This document shows positions 27,965 to 37,830 of a DNA stretch of 64,000 nt, piece after piece (positions within the stretch are counted from its first letter, which is position 1; each line of letters starts with the position of its first letter). The stretch spans positions 154,332,021 to 154,396,020 of the forward strand of contig CM063510.1 of NCBI GenBank assembly GCA_032207245.1, given 5' to 3'. The position numbers and the translations under genes were made by a program. A model generated the notes under the pieces. It was not told where the DNA came from. It made no database searches and saw only the letters and a program-made list of their open reading frames with translations. The stretch comes from Pardosa pseudoannulata (Eukaryota; Arthropoda; Arachnida; Araneae; Lycosidae).

Positions 27965-28347
27965 TGTTACGAATTTGTTAGTGAACCTTAAATTTAACAT
28001 GGGACTCTATGGGTATCTCGCCAAATTGGCGATATACCGGCTCATTGTCGACAGTTTTGGCAACCTATTTTTGTCACCAAGTTCGTAGCCAAATATAGCC
28101 AAATGTTGCCAAGTGTGGCGTCACGTGAGAACATCGGTTCTGGTTTCTGGAATATTCCAGCAGATTCTTCGGACCTATATAAGGCAGGCTGAGTCCCAAA
28201 CAGAATCGTTGTTAAGTGGATCTCTCGGGTTTACAGAGTACGCACGGTGTGTTATATTTTCCAACTGAATGCTAATAAATGATTGTTTTCGTGCTGTAGT
28301 CCTTAAGTCCATACAATCCTAGAACCCAGCTTTTGAAGTTTGTAACA
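27965..28347 (+). mobile_element. Solo LTR, Ty3/gypsy-like
   Basis: A 383-bp unit that begins TGTTACGAA and ends TTTGTAACA, flanked by ATAT on both sides (27961-27964 and 28348-28351), as expected of a 4-bp target duplication. Inside are a TATATAA box at 28176-28182, a likely start region just after it, and AATAAA near 28274, in the U3-R-U5 order of an LTR read on the plus strand. No internal retroviral-like coding region or second LTR is nearby, so it is a solo LTR left by recombination. Confidence 0.8.
28145..28182 (+). promoter_or_regulatory. Heat-shock-element-like array plus TATA box in the solo LTR
   Basis: TTC at 28145, GAA at 28150, TTC at 28155, GCA at 28160 and TTC at 28165 form five alternating 5-bp modules, four of them perfect matches to the HSF module. 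The TATATAA box starts nine bases later. The match is seen directly; HSF binding is inference. Confidence 0.5.
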
Positions 28348-28816
28348 ATATAATAGAATATCTGGTTACGAAAATAGAATAAAAGGGTGGATAAAGAATT
28401 AAAAAGTGTTTATAATATTTCTTTTTGTTCTTAACTAAGATGCATGGCAAGAAATTTTAAAATTTATTTAACAAATTAAATTGGCTGAATCCTTAAAATT
28501 TTAAAAGCATTTATTGCTTTGTTTTATATTTTGATATAGGCTATGTGATATACAGTGAACAAAAAAAAACTGGACAGTAAGGTTACAGGATTTTATCGTT
28601 TAATAATTTTGCATTACATTATGCTTTTGAGCTAAAATTTTGAAAAAAATACAATTTTAAAAATAAATGAAACAACTTGTTTGAATTTCAATAGCACATA
28701 AACATAAATTATAAATTTAGAAAGGTTATGATGAAATCACTTTCGATAGCCAAAAAAAACTTCGACATTTATCCAAGGTAACAAAAAATAACTTTTAAAT
28801 TTTAAACAGAAGCATT

Positions 28817-29083
28817 TTAATACTGATATTCTTTGGATGCTATAACAGCCAAGTTTGTGTGTACCAATGGGACAGTGTACCAACACAACAAGTTTGTTGG
28901 TACACTGTCCCATATATTCTGAAGAACACTTTTTAGTTCATTTTTATTTTTTTTCTCGCAATGTTTTCTCGCACTGTTGAATGAGGCTTTCTCACAATTT
29001 CTGCTATATCTCATGCTTTTCTGTTCTTTCCATAGCTTCCCAATTAAGTTTTTCTTATCTATAGAAGTTTGATTTGTCTCCAT
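28817..29083 (-). pseudogene. Tc1-like transposase C-terminal remnant
   Basis: The minus-strand frame includes KKNKNELKSVLQNIWDSVPT and later LAVIASKEYQY. Together these resemble the closing part of Tc1-type transposases (nkneL...l...W.sip...l..l..SmpkRl.avI..kGyqt). The catalytic DDE region upstream is missing. The stretch between the two blocks (LLCWYTVPLVHTN) does not fit the family and coincides with an 18-bp perfect hairpin at 28868-28912, so it probably arose by a local inversion. Nonfunctional. Confidence 0.6.
28868..28912. repeat. Perfect 18-bp hairpin
   Basis: TGGGACAGTGTACCAACA at 28868-28885 is followed, after a 9-nt spacer, by its exact reverse complement at 28895-28912. It lies inside the transposase remnant. 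Confidence 0.95.
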
Positions 29084-29379
29084 TTCTCAAAATTTAAAAC
29101 AAGAAAAAAAATTAAGCAGTTCAATCTCAAAGCTTTGACTTCAATAGTGCTAGAAATGCAAGTGTCTTAAAAGTTTGCAGAAAATTTGCATAAAGCAGTG
29201 TAAAGTATTTAAATAAAATAAATGTCCAAGTCTTTTTTTTTTTCCCAGTGATCTCAATCGGGGAAGAAATTACTTTTTAAAAAAATGTTTCATTTTAAAA
29301 GTACAACTCGCTTTTAAAATATTGCGCTACAAAATGGATTTTCCTTGCTGTCCAACTTTTTTTTTTCTTTTTGTTCACT

Positions 29380-30083
29380 GTATATATATAGTTTTCAAAT
29401 GCAGTGGGGTTAAAGAACAGCATTGATACAGGGCACCACAGAAGACATTTTATATTAGTAACATTTCTGGCACCTACCCAAACATCGTTAAAATCGGATA
29501 AATAGCAAAGAAGTTTAATTTTGTAAAACATAAATTTTAAAAATAAAACAATAGGGGAGATAACGGGAATTTTGTAGATGTGAAAATTATAGATAAATTT
29601 TACACAAAAATTTTGAATTCTACACAAGCTTACATCCTTTATTTCTAGAAATAAATACAAAAACAACCTGATTTGTAAAAAGACGCAAGTGAAGCCCTAT
29701 ACTAAAACTGTACTTAAAACAATTGTTTTCTTTTGTTCAAAAGTTATTCTAATTACATGAAACCAACACTCAATAATACAAGTTCCTTTAGCTAAGTTCT
29801 TCGTCGTGGTCAGCAAATTTTGGCATTAGACAAAATTTACCAAACTTCATTCATTTTGACAGTGGTTATTTTAACCGTATAATCAATGCGATCATTCTTA
29901 TAGAAGAACAGGAAATAAATTGTCATTATTTTCATTATGGTAATGAGTTTTTTACTTCTATTGTTAGTGTTAATACCTCAAAACTTATTCGAATTTTGAA
30001 AATAACATAACCTTTATTACCTAGACCGAAGGTTGAGAAGAAAGCGGATAGTTATTAAGCAGAAATCTAAGTTTTAAGTTTAT
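29380..30083. other. Intergenic, nothing recognised
   Basis: AT-rich. The 123-codon minus-strand frame at 29295-29666 spans the transposon edge and is rich in Phe, Leu and Lys, as expected of chance frames. Confidence 0.4.
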
Positions 30084-30150
30084 ACTCTCGCTCTCTCTCT
30101 TTCTCATTCTCTCTCTCTTTTATTCTCTCTCTTTTACTCTCTCTCTCTCA
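30084..30150. repeat. CT-rich simple repeat
   Basis: Interrupted (CT)n pyrimidine tract followed by a short CA run. Confidence 0.9.
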
Positions 30151-30466
30151 CATACACACACATATTTGGGAATAAATGCACTTAGCACGCCGATGCCTGT
30201 CGCCATTTTTTTTCAACCATAATTTGGCAATTGTTGTTCAATAAACAATAAAATGACAGAAATGACAGGTTTCTCATAAACTCAAATTTAAGATTTTATA
30301 TAATTTTATGCAGATGAAAATATAAAAGAAATATTACAATTAAGTACTATTTAAAACGCAATAAAACACTATTGTATGTGCTGTAAATGGACTGTATTCT
30401 GAAAAATTAACGACGAAATTTACGAACAACAAGAACATTTATTACATGAAAAAGTGGAATGATGCG

Positions 30467-30818
30467 GTTGTTACGTACCATGTTACACACAACACACACG
30501 CTTTCGTTCTGAGGAAAAATCCCTCGGAACAAATCTCCGTGCTTGCTCAGTGCGCGAGTGCGGAACGTATTTGGTTTGGTTTTGGAGCGCTACGGTCTGC
30601 TTTTTGCAACACGAGGACTAATGAGACGGGACCTACTGCTTAAAGCCGATTTCGAACGGTTATGAACATCCATGCCATAGTTGGATTCGAACCCACGAAC
30701 TCAGGTACCGAAGGCCAGCACCCTAACCAATCGGCCATCGTTCCTTTCGTTGTGAGGAAAAACTCACTCGGAACAAACCTCCGCGCATGCTCAGTGCGCG
30801 AGCGTGGAACGTAACAAC
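30467..30818. mobile_element. Nested insertion with GTTGTTACGT ends and 69-bp direct repeats
   Basis: GTTGTTACGT at 30467 and its reverse complement ACGTAACAAC at 30809 bound the segment. Inside, two similar 69-70-bp blocks (30501-30569 and 30744-30813; each contains GCTCAGTGCGCGAG) flank the SINE at 30570-30743. The blocks are too long to be an ordinary SINE target duplication. One reading is a tandem-repeat-bearing element into which the SINE inserted. Confidence 0.5.
30570..30743 (-). mobile_element. tRNA-derived SINE family 2, near full-length copy
   Basis: Reverse complement of the 32302-32480 copy: tail TTGGTTTGGTTTTGGAGCGC at the low-coordinate side, B-box complement GGATTCGAACCCACG near 30694, and a tRNA-like head at the high-coordinate side. 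ORFs across it are not genes. Confidence 0.85.
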
Positions 30819-31036
30819 TATCTTTATCAAATTTTTTAGCTGGAAATATAAAGAAATATGAAATTTTAAGCAATTTTAAACACAAAACATTTTTTTTACT
30901 AATATATTCAGATCAAATTATCACAATTTCTAAAAGGAAAAACGAAGTATCTTGGCCCAACTACCGCTACTTGGGGAGTCAAAAAAATCGCTAAATTTAG
31001 CAAGAAAAAAAAGGCGGCGTTCTGAAGTGCATCTGT

Positions 31037-31351
31037 AGTTCAAATTATTATTTTTATTTTCTCGTATACATTGCATAAGGAAAGTATTAAAATTGTCCAA
31101 AATTTCGAGGATATGTCAAGTCTCTCTCTCTTTTATTCCAGTTCAAAACGTTACAATCAAATCAAAAATTTGATCTTGACGTTTTGGGTCTGAATCCGAA
31201 AATACAAATTTTGAAATTATGCGAGTGTGAGTGTGTTTGTGTGTCTGTATGAGAACACTATAATTTAACTATTTTCACTTAAGAAAAACCAAATTTTGAA
31301 TACTTAAATTCTCGTAGAAAAATTAGTCTTTTTTAATCAAAATTTGCGTTA
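31037..31351. other. Intergenic, nothing recognised
   Basis: AT-rich with a short GT-rich run near 31220. Confidence 0.4.
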
Positions 31352-31359
31352 CTTACGGC

Positions 31360-31926
31360 CAGTGGCGTACACAGAATTTTTTCAGGGGGGGGGAGGGGTC
31401 ATAATTTTCTGAAACTACTAAAAGAAATTCTAGTATGTAGTAAAGCACTATTATATCCCTAATTTAGACTTTTTATTTACACAACATTGTTTAGTTAAAT
31501 TTTGATTTGATTTTTTAAGTTTAAAAATATAATTTTTTTATAATAAGAGGTAAAATATTTTATTTTTATTAAAAAGTAGGAATTAATCAAGCCAGAAAAA
31601 AACTACTCATAATGTAACATCTACCTAAATAATAACCGTATAAATGTGAATATTCTATAGAAAACCAATGAATTTGACCAAAAAATAAGAAAAAATAACT
31701 TACCAACAAATAGGGAATTAAACCAGTATACAAACACGCTAAAACCGGAATACTCAGGAAGATTTTTGTTAGAAGAAAAAAATATATCTTCAACTTTGGA
31801 GTGTGCCAATTCTAAAAAATAATAGCCCGCATAATTTCTACTAAAATTTTTATTTTTGCCATTTTATCTGAACTCAAGGGGGGAGGGGGTTAAACCCCTA
31901 TGCCCTCTCCCTTGCGTGCGCCCCTG
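31360..31926. mobile_element. hAT-superfamily MITE with perfect 8-bp target duplication
   Basis: CTTACGGC occurs at 31352-31359 and again at 31927-31934. The ends are CAGTGGCGTACAC and, reverse-complemented, CAGGGGCGCACGC, each leading into a G-rich subterminal tract. Length 567 bp, with no transposase. The perfect duplication points to a fairly recent insertion. Confidence 0.9.
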
Positions 31927-31934
31927 CTTACGGC

Positions 31935-32288
31935 AACCAAAAGTAGCAGTTTACATATTACTTCCGGTTACTTTCCAATTCTCGATACTATTATTCAAGT
32001 TAAAAAAAATAGCCTTTTAGCAAAGGTAAAAGATCGATATTAAGAAAAAGAGGATATTCTAACCTTTGGTAATCGCTTGCCAATTTTACCTCCTCTATAT
32101 GGTATGTTTCACTTATTGAGTAAAACGAGACAGCTATGATTACAAGCTGGGGGTACATAAAAGGCAAGACATTCTTAAGCGGTGTACTAGGAGCCAAATA
32201 TTTAAAGCAGCATGTTGGATAGCCTCCATTTCTACATAAAAATGTGTGGTATTTACTCCCATAGAGTGAAATTCTTCAAAGAACTCTC
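31935..32288. other. Intergenic, nothing recognised
   Basis: The 65-codon minus frame at 32000-32197 has no recognisable content. Confidence 0.4.
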
Positions 32289-32301
32289 CACAGTGAAGAT
32301 C

Positions 32302-32480
32302 GCCGAACGATGGTCGAATGGTTAGGGTGCTGGCCTTCGGAACCGGAGTTCGTGGGTTCGAATCCCACTATGGCATGCATGTTTGTAGCCGTTCGGAATC
32401 GGCTTTAAGCAGTAGGTCCCGGTCTCATTAGCCCTCGTGTTGCAAAAAGTAGACCGTAGCACTCCAAAACCAAACCAAAC
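32302..32480 (+). mobile_element. tRNA-derived SINE family 2, intact copy with 13-bp target duplication
   Basis: CACAGTGAAGATC lies immediately on both sides (32289-32301 and 32481-32493). The head has an A box in TGGTCGAATGGTTAGGGTGC and a B box GGTTCGAATCC near 32357, separated as in a tRNA gene. The 3' half ends in a CCAAAACCAAACCAAAC tail. Its 3' body is shared with the copies at 13683, 30570, 33988, 38097 and 40311. The tRNA cloverleaf is incomplete and the unit is dispersed, so this is a SINE and not a tRNA gene. Confidence 0.9.
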
Positions 32481-32493
32481 CACAGTGAAGATC

Positions 32494-32923
32494 AACGTGA
32501 GTTGCACCTCTACCAGCAAAGCCGTCAGTATAAAAATGGAACCAGACTGTGGTTGAATAATTAGTACTAATGATCTCCCGGGCATATGATGTAAAAGGCT
32601 TTAGGAATGTCATCTAATTTCTTTTCGAACAAGTCAATTGTAAGTCAAAGGGAAATGAATTTTATATTCTGGGGGTAAAAACCAACGGAAAAGGATGACA
32701 TTCAGTAAAAATGATTTTGTAGGAGGTTCAAAGATCTTTTTCTGCTTTAAAAAAGTCTTGTGATTTTCAATCTTGTGTTGGCTGGAATATAATTTAGCTA
32801 GCGATGAAAGTCCATTCTTTTACTTTTTTTATAACGCTTTGAGATACTTTTTTTTCTTTTAAAATTGAAAAGGTTAAAGACCAATCTACAATTTCATAGT
32901 AGCAACCGACAGTCTTAAAGGAA
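32494..32923. other. Intergenic, nothing recognised
   Basis: AT-rich sequence between SINE and MITE. Confidence 0.4.
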
Positions 32924-33278
32924 ACAAATGCGCCTAACAAGATGGTCCCCGCCACCATAGTGGGGATTTATTTTCCTTTTTTTGACCACCATAATTTGGT
33001 GATTTTTGTTGATCACCAAAGAATAGAATGTGAGAAATGACGCGTTTCTCATAACCTCAACATTAAGGTAATCTAACATTTTTTATACAAATTTTGCAGA
33101 TGACAGGGCAAAGAAAAATCGCAATTAATACAATTTAAAACTTAAAATTTGAAGACGAAAATGTAAAAAAATGTAAAATTTGATACAATTTTAAACAAAC
33201 ACTTTTTTAGCAATATTTGCAGATTAAATTATTAGCAATATAGAATTACGTCTCTATTTATGTGCCTACGTTTTGTGT

Positions 33279-33326
<48 letters not shown>

Positions 33327-33954
33327 GTAAACACAATCAGTCCAAAAATCAACAAGTGTGGTAGGTACAGAGTCATCTAGCACGCCTCGTTTTATCTCGC
33401 TCAATTGGGTGATTTTGTGGACTTGCCAAATAGCGATAATTATGACAAAATTGTTTGTCGTTCCTGTATAAATAGTGATAAATTTATGTTTAGAAATAAG
33501 TTAATATGCAAATACTACTATAAAATGTGTTTCTTTGCTTTTAAAATTATTAAAAATGTCATATTTGTTGTTCCATCAGAATACGGTTAATCCAAACTGA
33601 AAGGATGTAACACAAATCTAACGGGTTTAAATTTGCAGTAAAATGACTGTTATTTTCAGAAGGTAATCAATCTTATATTTTCATCTTCAAATTTTCTAAA
33701 AAGGGTGTTTCATTTTGTTTTAATGAATGGTATTAATCATAATATTTCTTTACATTTTCAACTGCAAAAAAATTGTATAAAATGCTAGATTTCATCAACT
33801 TTGAAAAACACGTCATCTTTGTTATTTTTGACTGAGTTTTTGAGTTTATGATGATAATTTCTACCATTTTATTTTTTGATGATCAACAAAACTTGACAAA
33901 TTATGATGGTCAGAAAAAAAATGGCGGCGAAAATCTCATGCTAGGTATATCTGT
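32924..33954. mobile_element. MITE family C, copy 3, long-terminal-inverted-repeat form
   Basis: The left part (CGCCACCAT, GACCACCATAATTTGGTGAT, GTTGATCACCAAA) reappears inverted at the right (33800-33954: GATGATCAACAAAACTTGAC, AATTATGATGGTCAG, ATGGCGGCG). The terminal inverted repeats are therefore about 150 bp, longer than those obvious in copy 1. A (GT)n tract sits in the middle. No ORF of note. Confidence 0.75.
33275..33324. repeat. (GT)n microsatellite
   Basis: About 23 GT units with one interruption, inside MITE family C copy 3. Confidence 0.95.
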
Positions 33955-33987
33955 TCTGTTTGATCAATATTGAGCACCATGTTAGTC

Positions 33988-34140
33988 TGATTTGATTTGG
34001 AGAACTGCGGTCTACTATTTTGCAAAACGAGGGCTAATGAGACTGGGACCTACTACTTAAGGCAGATTCCGAAAGGGTACGAACATCCATGTCACAATGG
34101 GATTCGAACCCACGAACTCTAGTACCGATAATCTCCGTGT
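33988..34140 (-). mobile_element. tRNA-derived SINE family 2, degraded copy
   Basis: Contains TTTGGAGAACTGCGGTCTAC, GGGACCTACTACTTAAGGC and GGGATTCGAACCCACGAAC (B-box complement), in the same order as the 30570-30743 copy. Confidence 0.8.
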
Positions 34141-34291
34141 TGGTCTGTTGTATAGTTCAAATATAAAAGAAGGTGTTCATGAGTCTTAAGTTTTAGACCT
34201 TGGAAGAGACGACCCAACTCTGAGAAAACTAGCTAAGACAACCGCAGAAAAGGTATAAATCGTTGAAACTGGAAAGGAAATAGTTTTTAGA

Positions 34292-34928
34292 CAAGGCCGT
34301 AGGCAAGAGGGGGGTTTAGGGGACCAGTCCCCCTCCGAAATTCTTAAACACCGTTTCGTGGAAAGAAAATTGACCATTCTGTTGGTGTGTCATCTGCCAA
34401 GCGGCACATACACAACAGTGTGCTTAGAACAGTGACGTTGAGTTACACAGCAGGTGAAAAATGCATTCTACTAGTTAGAGCAGATTGACTAGCAATTTTA
34501 GCCACTCGTCATACTATTGTTGAACAATCGAAAAGAAAGTAAAAATTGTTTTGCGAAAATTTCAAAAAGAGCATAATTTATAATATGCAGGTAAAAATGT
34601 GAACATCTTTGTTTTCTTTGAAAATTTTTTTTTCTTTGGTTATACTTCTGTTTTAAAAATTAGAATTTAATAACATGCATAGTTTTATCTTTTCAATGTT
34701 AATTTTACTATTAAATTTATTGTGTAGTTACTACATTACTTATTCAAGTCTCTAAATTTGCTCATTTTATCATTTTTTAATTATTTTGATATTTTAAAAT
34801 CACACTGTATTATGATCCTCTATACATACATAAGGACCATACATACATAAGAAAACCTGTAGTTTTATTGAAGAATCATTCACAAAAACAATGTCCCCCT
34901 CCGAATATAATTTATGACTAAGACCCTG
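34292..34928. mobile_element. hAT-like MITE with perfect 8-bp target duplication
   Basis: TTTTTAGA flanks both sides (34284-34291 and 34929-34936). Ends: CAAGGCCGTAG at the left and, reverse-complemented, CAGGGTCTTAG at the right, with a GTCCCCCTCCGAA phrase near both ends. Length 637 bp, non-coding. Confidence 0.85.
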
Positions 34929-34936
34929 TTTTTAGA

Positions 34937-36171
34937 CAAGGTAAAAAATATCTTTCAGCGATTTTGACTCTAATTTCCGTGTTTGATATACTAAAATAAA
35001 TGCTCACTCATTCATCTTAAATGTAAACTAAATCAGAGTAAACTTGCATGTTCAGCATTACGCTGGAATCTTTCAAAACCTCACATACTCATGTTTATAT
35101 CAAAAACTAAAAGATCATCATTAAAATAAACAGCTTAATCCAGCAAACTTTACATTCAGACGCTCATTAAATATATTTACTAGATACCTAAAATTTCCAT
35201 AGTTAAAAGATGAGATTACGACCGAAACAGAAACTGAACAAACCGGTTCAGGACGATGGATAAGGGGACAAAATGAAACTTTTAAATCAGTTGTCGCTCA
35301 TAAATTTCTTCAAGGTTTCTTTTTTTATGCCTTTCAACCTTCAGTGTATTCTGATATCACTATTCCGTTCCTACTACAGAAATCAAAGCATATTTTCTTA
35401 AATTTTCTAAGAGCTTAAATTGCTTTGACCGCCTGAATAATTATTACTGCTATTGTTCCAAAGTTAGCCTATACTATCAACAAATCTTGTTCTTTTCTGA
35501 TATCGTGCAGATTGACTCCCATTTTCGGTTAAATAACTATTGTTGTGTATTTGTGCTTATATACGTGATTTAGGATTCAATCAGGTAAAACTCTTACTTA
35601 CCGAAGCTAACCTAGGTTATTCCTATTTAATTTGTAAGGTAAAAAAATGGCATCTAATATATGAAAGTTTAATGATTTCTGTTTCTAGATATTGCTTTAT
35701 TCTTACTGCTTTGATGTTTTTAAAACAATTACTTTTTTTCTATCTGAGTAATGGAAAAGCTGATTGTCTGTAGAGAAAACAATCTGAATATATTAATGAG
35801 AATTTACTCAACTCGATGCAAAAATATGCTGGGGAAATTTTTTAAGAAAGATTTTTCTGGTTGTGTGGACGATTTAAAAAGAAAAAAAACATTGGTTGAG
35901 TTTCGCTACAGTAGGGGTGGACAGCCTTTCAAACATGGATAACCATTTTCAGTAATGACATGCATGTTCTGGAGTGCATTAATTTATAGGGATATTTTCA
36001 GAGGAAAGTGATGAAAATTATTTTTTACAGAAGGTCGTTCGCACTTTATGGAAACATTTGTGTAATTTATTCTCTTTTTTGCATTTTAAGATAAAAATTT
36101 GTTATCTTCAGAATAATTGTCTGCTACTGTTATCTTTTGATTGGATTGTAAAATAAAAGGTTTATTTGAAA
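34937..36171. other. Intergenic, nothing firm
   Basis: AT-rich. Near 35912, AGGGGTGGACAGCCTTTCAA resembles a hAT left end, but no partner end was found. Confidence 0.35.
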
Positions 36172-37624
36172 ATGGCTTCAAAATCGATAGATGGCTCGAA
36201 AGCTGCGTAACTGTCCTTTCCGAGGAGAAATATTCGTATCAACAAATTATAAAACAGTTTAAAAGTCGAGGTTATTACACTTAAAAAAAGGTATTTATGA
36301 TATATTAAATTTGAAAGAAAAAAAGAAACGTCTATTATACAATCTCTCACTTTTTCAATTATTTTTTTCTTTTTACCAACATTTTTTTTTTAATATTAGG
36401 GTTTTATAGAATCTAAAACATACCACTAGTTAGTAATGTCGTAGTGATACAAAATGGATTAGAGTAGACATCGGTAATCTTGCTTTGAACTTTTTGGGAA
36501 ACTTATATTAGATTGGGGAAAAAGAAATCCATTATTTTTTTTCGGTAGATGGCTGTAGTGATCGATATCTTGTAAAGTATCAATCGAACAATTTCAAATT
36601 TATGCTCGTTGTCAAGGTGACATTTCACTCTAACAAAAATTGTTTACTGTGTTTTATTTGGTCTATTCAGTTGTGAGTTACAGGGTGTTAAAAACGGAAG
36701 TCAACAAAGAAAAAATTCGGTGCATTTTTACAGTTTTTCTTTAATAAAATCGAAAATGCAAGCCAGGCTGCTGAAATTGTGTATGCTGTTTATGGTGGCG
36801 ATACTATAACAGCTAATTACGGGCAATTTTGGTTTCGCCGATTCCGTTCAGGCATTTTTGATGTTAAAGATGCACCTCGCACGCGCAGGCCCGTCCTCGA
36901 AAATGTCACAGAAATTATCGAAGTTGACTGGCATGTTACTAATCATAGCATCACCCAGGAGATAAAGATCGACCATAAAAGAGTTTTAAACCATTTGCGC
37001 AAAGTTAGATTCAAAAAGAAGCTCGATGTTTGGGTGCCACACCCATGAACACCAAAAAACAGAATGGATCGAATTTCCGTCTGCGAAGCCTTGGCCAAAC
37101 GGAATGAAATCTCCCAAAGGGATTCATGATAGTTGCAGAATTTTGTTGCTACGACAAATTAAAAATCGAAAGAGTCTTAAATAAAGCCAAAATCAATTCA
37201 CTGTACTATCAGCAGAATATTTAGAACCAATTTTTGAAGTAGACATTCCAGTTGTATACGGACAGGACATTGGTAAATTTGAGTTTCATATGGACAAAGC
37301 CTCTAGTCATAAATCCCTAAATCAACTGCCATTTATTTAGAAAAAAAAAAGGATTAGGGAAAAAAGTGTATTCCATTTAATGAAATACCTGACACTTCTC
37401 CAATGGGCTTTTGTGCTTTCGGTTTATTAAAAAGAGCCTTGGAAAAAACATCATCAAGAACAGTAAACGGACTTTGAAAAACGGTTCAAGAGAAATGGGA
37501 TAAAATTGACATGCCAGTACTAAGTAAAAGCTTAATTTAGTGAAAACTTCGAGCTAGACCTATAGTGAAGAACCATGGCTATCAGATAGATGTAAATTGC
37601 CACCAAAATGACTGTTATACATAA
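36172..37624 (+). pseudogene. Tc1-like transposase pseudogene, split by a mariner fragment
   Basis: N-terminal part: from ATG at 36172, MASKSIDG, then after a frameshift LESCVTVLSEEKYSYQQIIK and QFKSRGYYT, then in a third frame KKGIYDILNLKEKKKR. This looks like the N-terminal helix-turn-helix region. The C-terminal part resumes near 37108 with PKGFMIVAEFCCYDKLKIER, EFHMDKASSHKS (second catalytic Asp) and, in another frame, PDTSPMGFCAFGLLKRALEK, ending HGYQIDVNCHQNDCYT at 37622-37624. Stops and frameshifts are frequent. The family resembles Tc1-like transposases common in arthropods. The first catalytic Asp region is missing, lost with the mariner insertion or a deletion. Dead copy. Confidence 0.75.
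36508..37108 (+). mobile_element. mariner element, 3'-truncated, nested in the Tc1-like relic
   Basis: TA at 36506-36507 is followed by the mariner-type end TTAGATTGGGGAAAAAGAAA. After about 200 bp of leader, a frame reads NASQAAEIVYAVYGGDTITA, QFWFRRFRSGIFDVKDAPRT, HSITQEIKIDHKRVLNHLRK and VRFKKKLDVWVPHP, then a stop, then TPKNRMDRISVCEALAKRNE. This is the N-terminal DNA-binding half of a mariner transposase, up to the linker before the catalytic core. The sequence breaks off at 37108, where Tc1-like coding begins. The catalytic D,D34D domain and right end are absent. Confidence 0.85.
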
Positions 37625-37830
37625 AACTTAACTATCAAAACAGTTTCCATAAAATGCAAGTGGTCTTCTATACAAGATATTCATCAATATATTTTCAGCA
37701 AAAAATGATTCAGACATTAATGGCTCTGAGTTCTTTGGAGACATATTGTATCAAATAAGGAGAATGGCAGAAATCTAACTCCGCAGAAACAGTGAAACTT
37801 AAAACGTCTGCAACAATATTTTGCTCATGC

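Larger units (their letters stand above)
28553..29379 (-). mobile_element. Tc1-like element, internally deleted
   Basis: TA is present at both flanks (28551-28552 and 29380-29381). The left end reads CAGTGAACAAAAAAAAACTG and the right end, reverse-complemented, CAGTGAACAAAAAGAAAAAA, both leading to GGACAG.AAGG, so the inverted ends span about 30-35 bp. The 827-bp body holds only the C-terminal end of a transposase on the minus strand. Confidence 0.75.
30173..31036. mobile_element. MITE family C, copy 2, carrying nested insertions
   Basis: Left end AAATGCACTTAGCACGCCGA and right end, reverse-complemented, ACAGATGCACTTCAGAACGC. Both match copy 1 at 25184-25644 (for example CAACCATAATTTGGCAATT). 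It is interrupted at about 30467-30818 by another element that itself contains a SINE. Confidence 0.75.

Noticed and set aside
29295..29666. 123-codon minus-strand ORF
   Set aside because: It crosses the right end of the Tc1-like element, so it cannot be a conserved gene; composition looks random.
32302..32385. tRNA gene
   Set aside because: A and B boxes are present, but the cloverleaf is incomplete, the sequence continues into a shared SINE body with a CCAAA tail and target duplications, and degraded copies are scattered through the window.
34292..34941. 14-bp direct repeat GTTTTTAGACAAGG as the full target duplication
   Set aside because: The last five bases (CAAGG) at the left belong to the element tip; the remaining TTTTTAGA is an exact 8-bp hAT-type duplication, so the extra match is taken as coincidence.
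36779..37048. Host SETMAR-like methyltransferase gene
   Set aside because: Only the mariner transposase N-terminal region is present; no SET domain is nearby and the element has a mariner left end and TA target.
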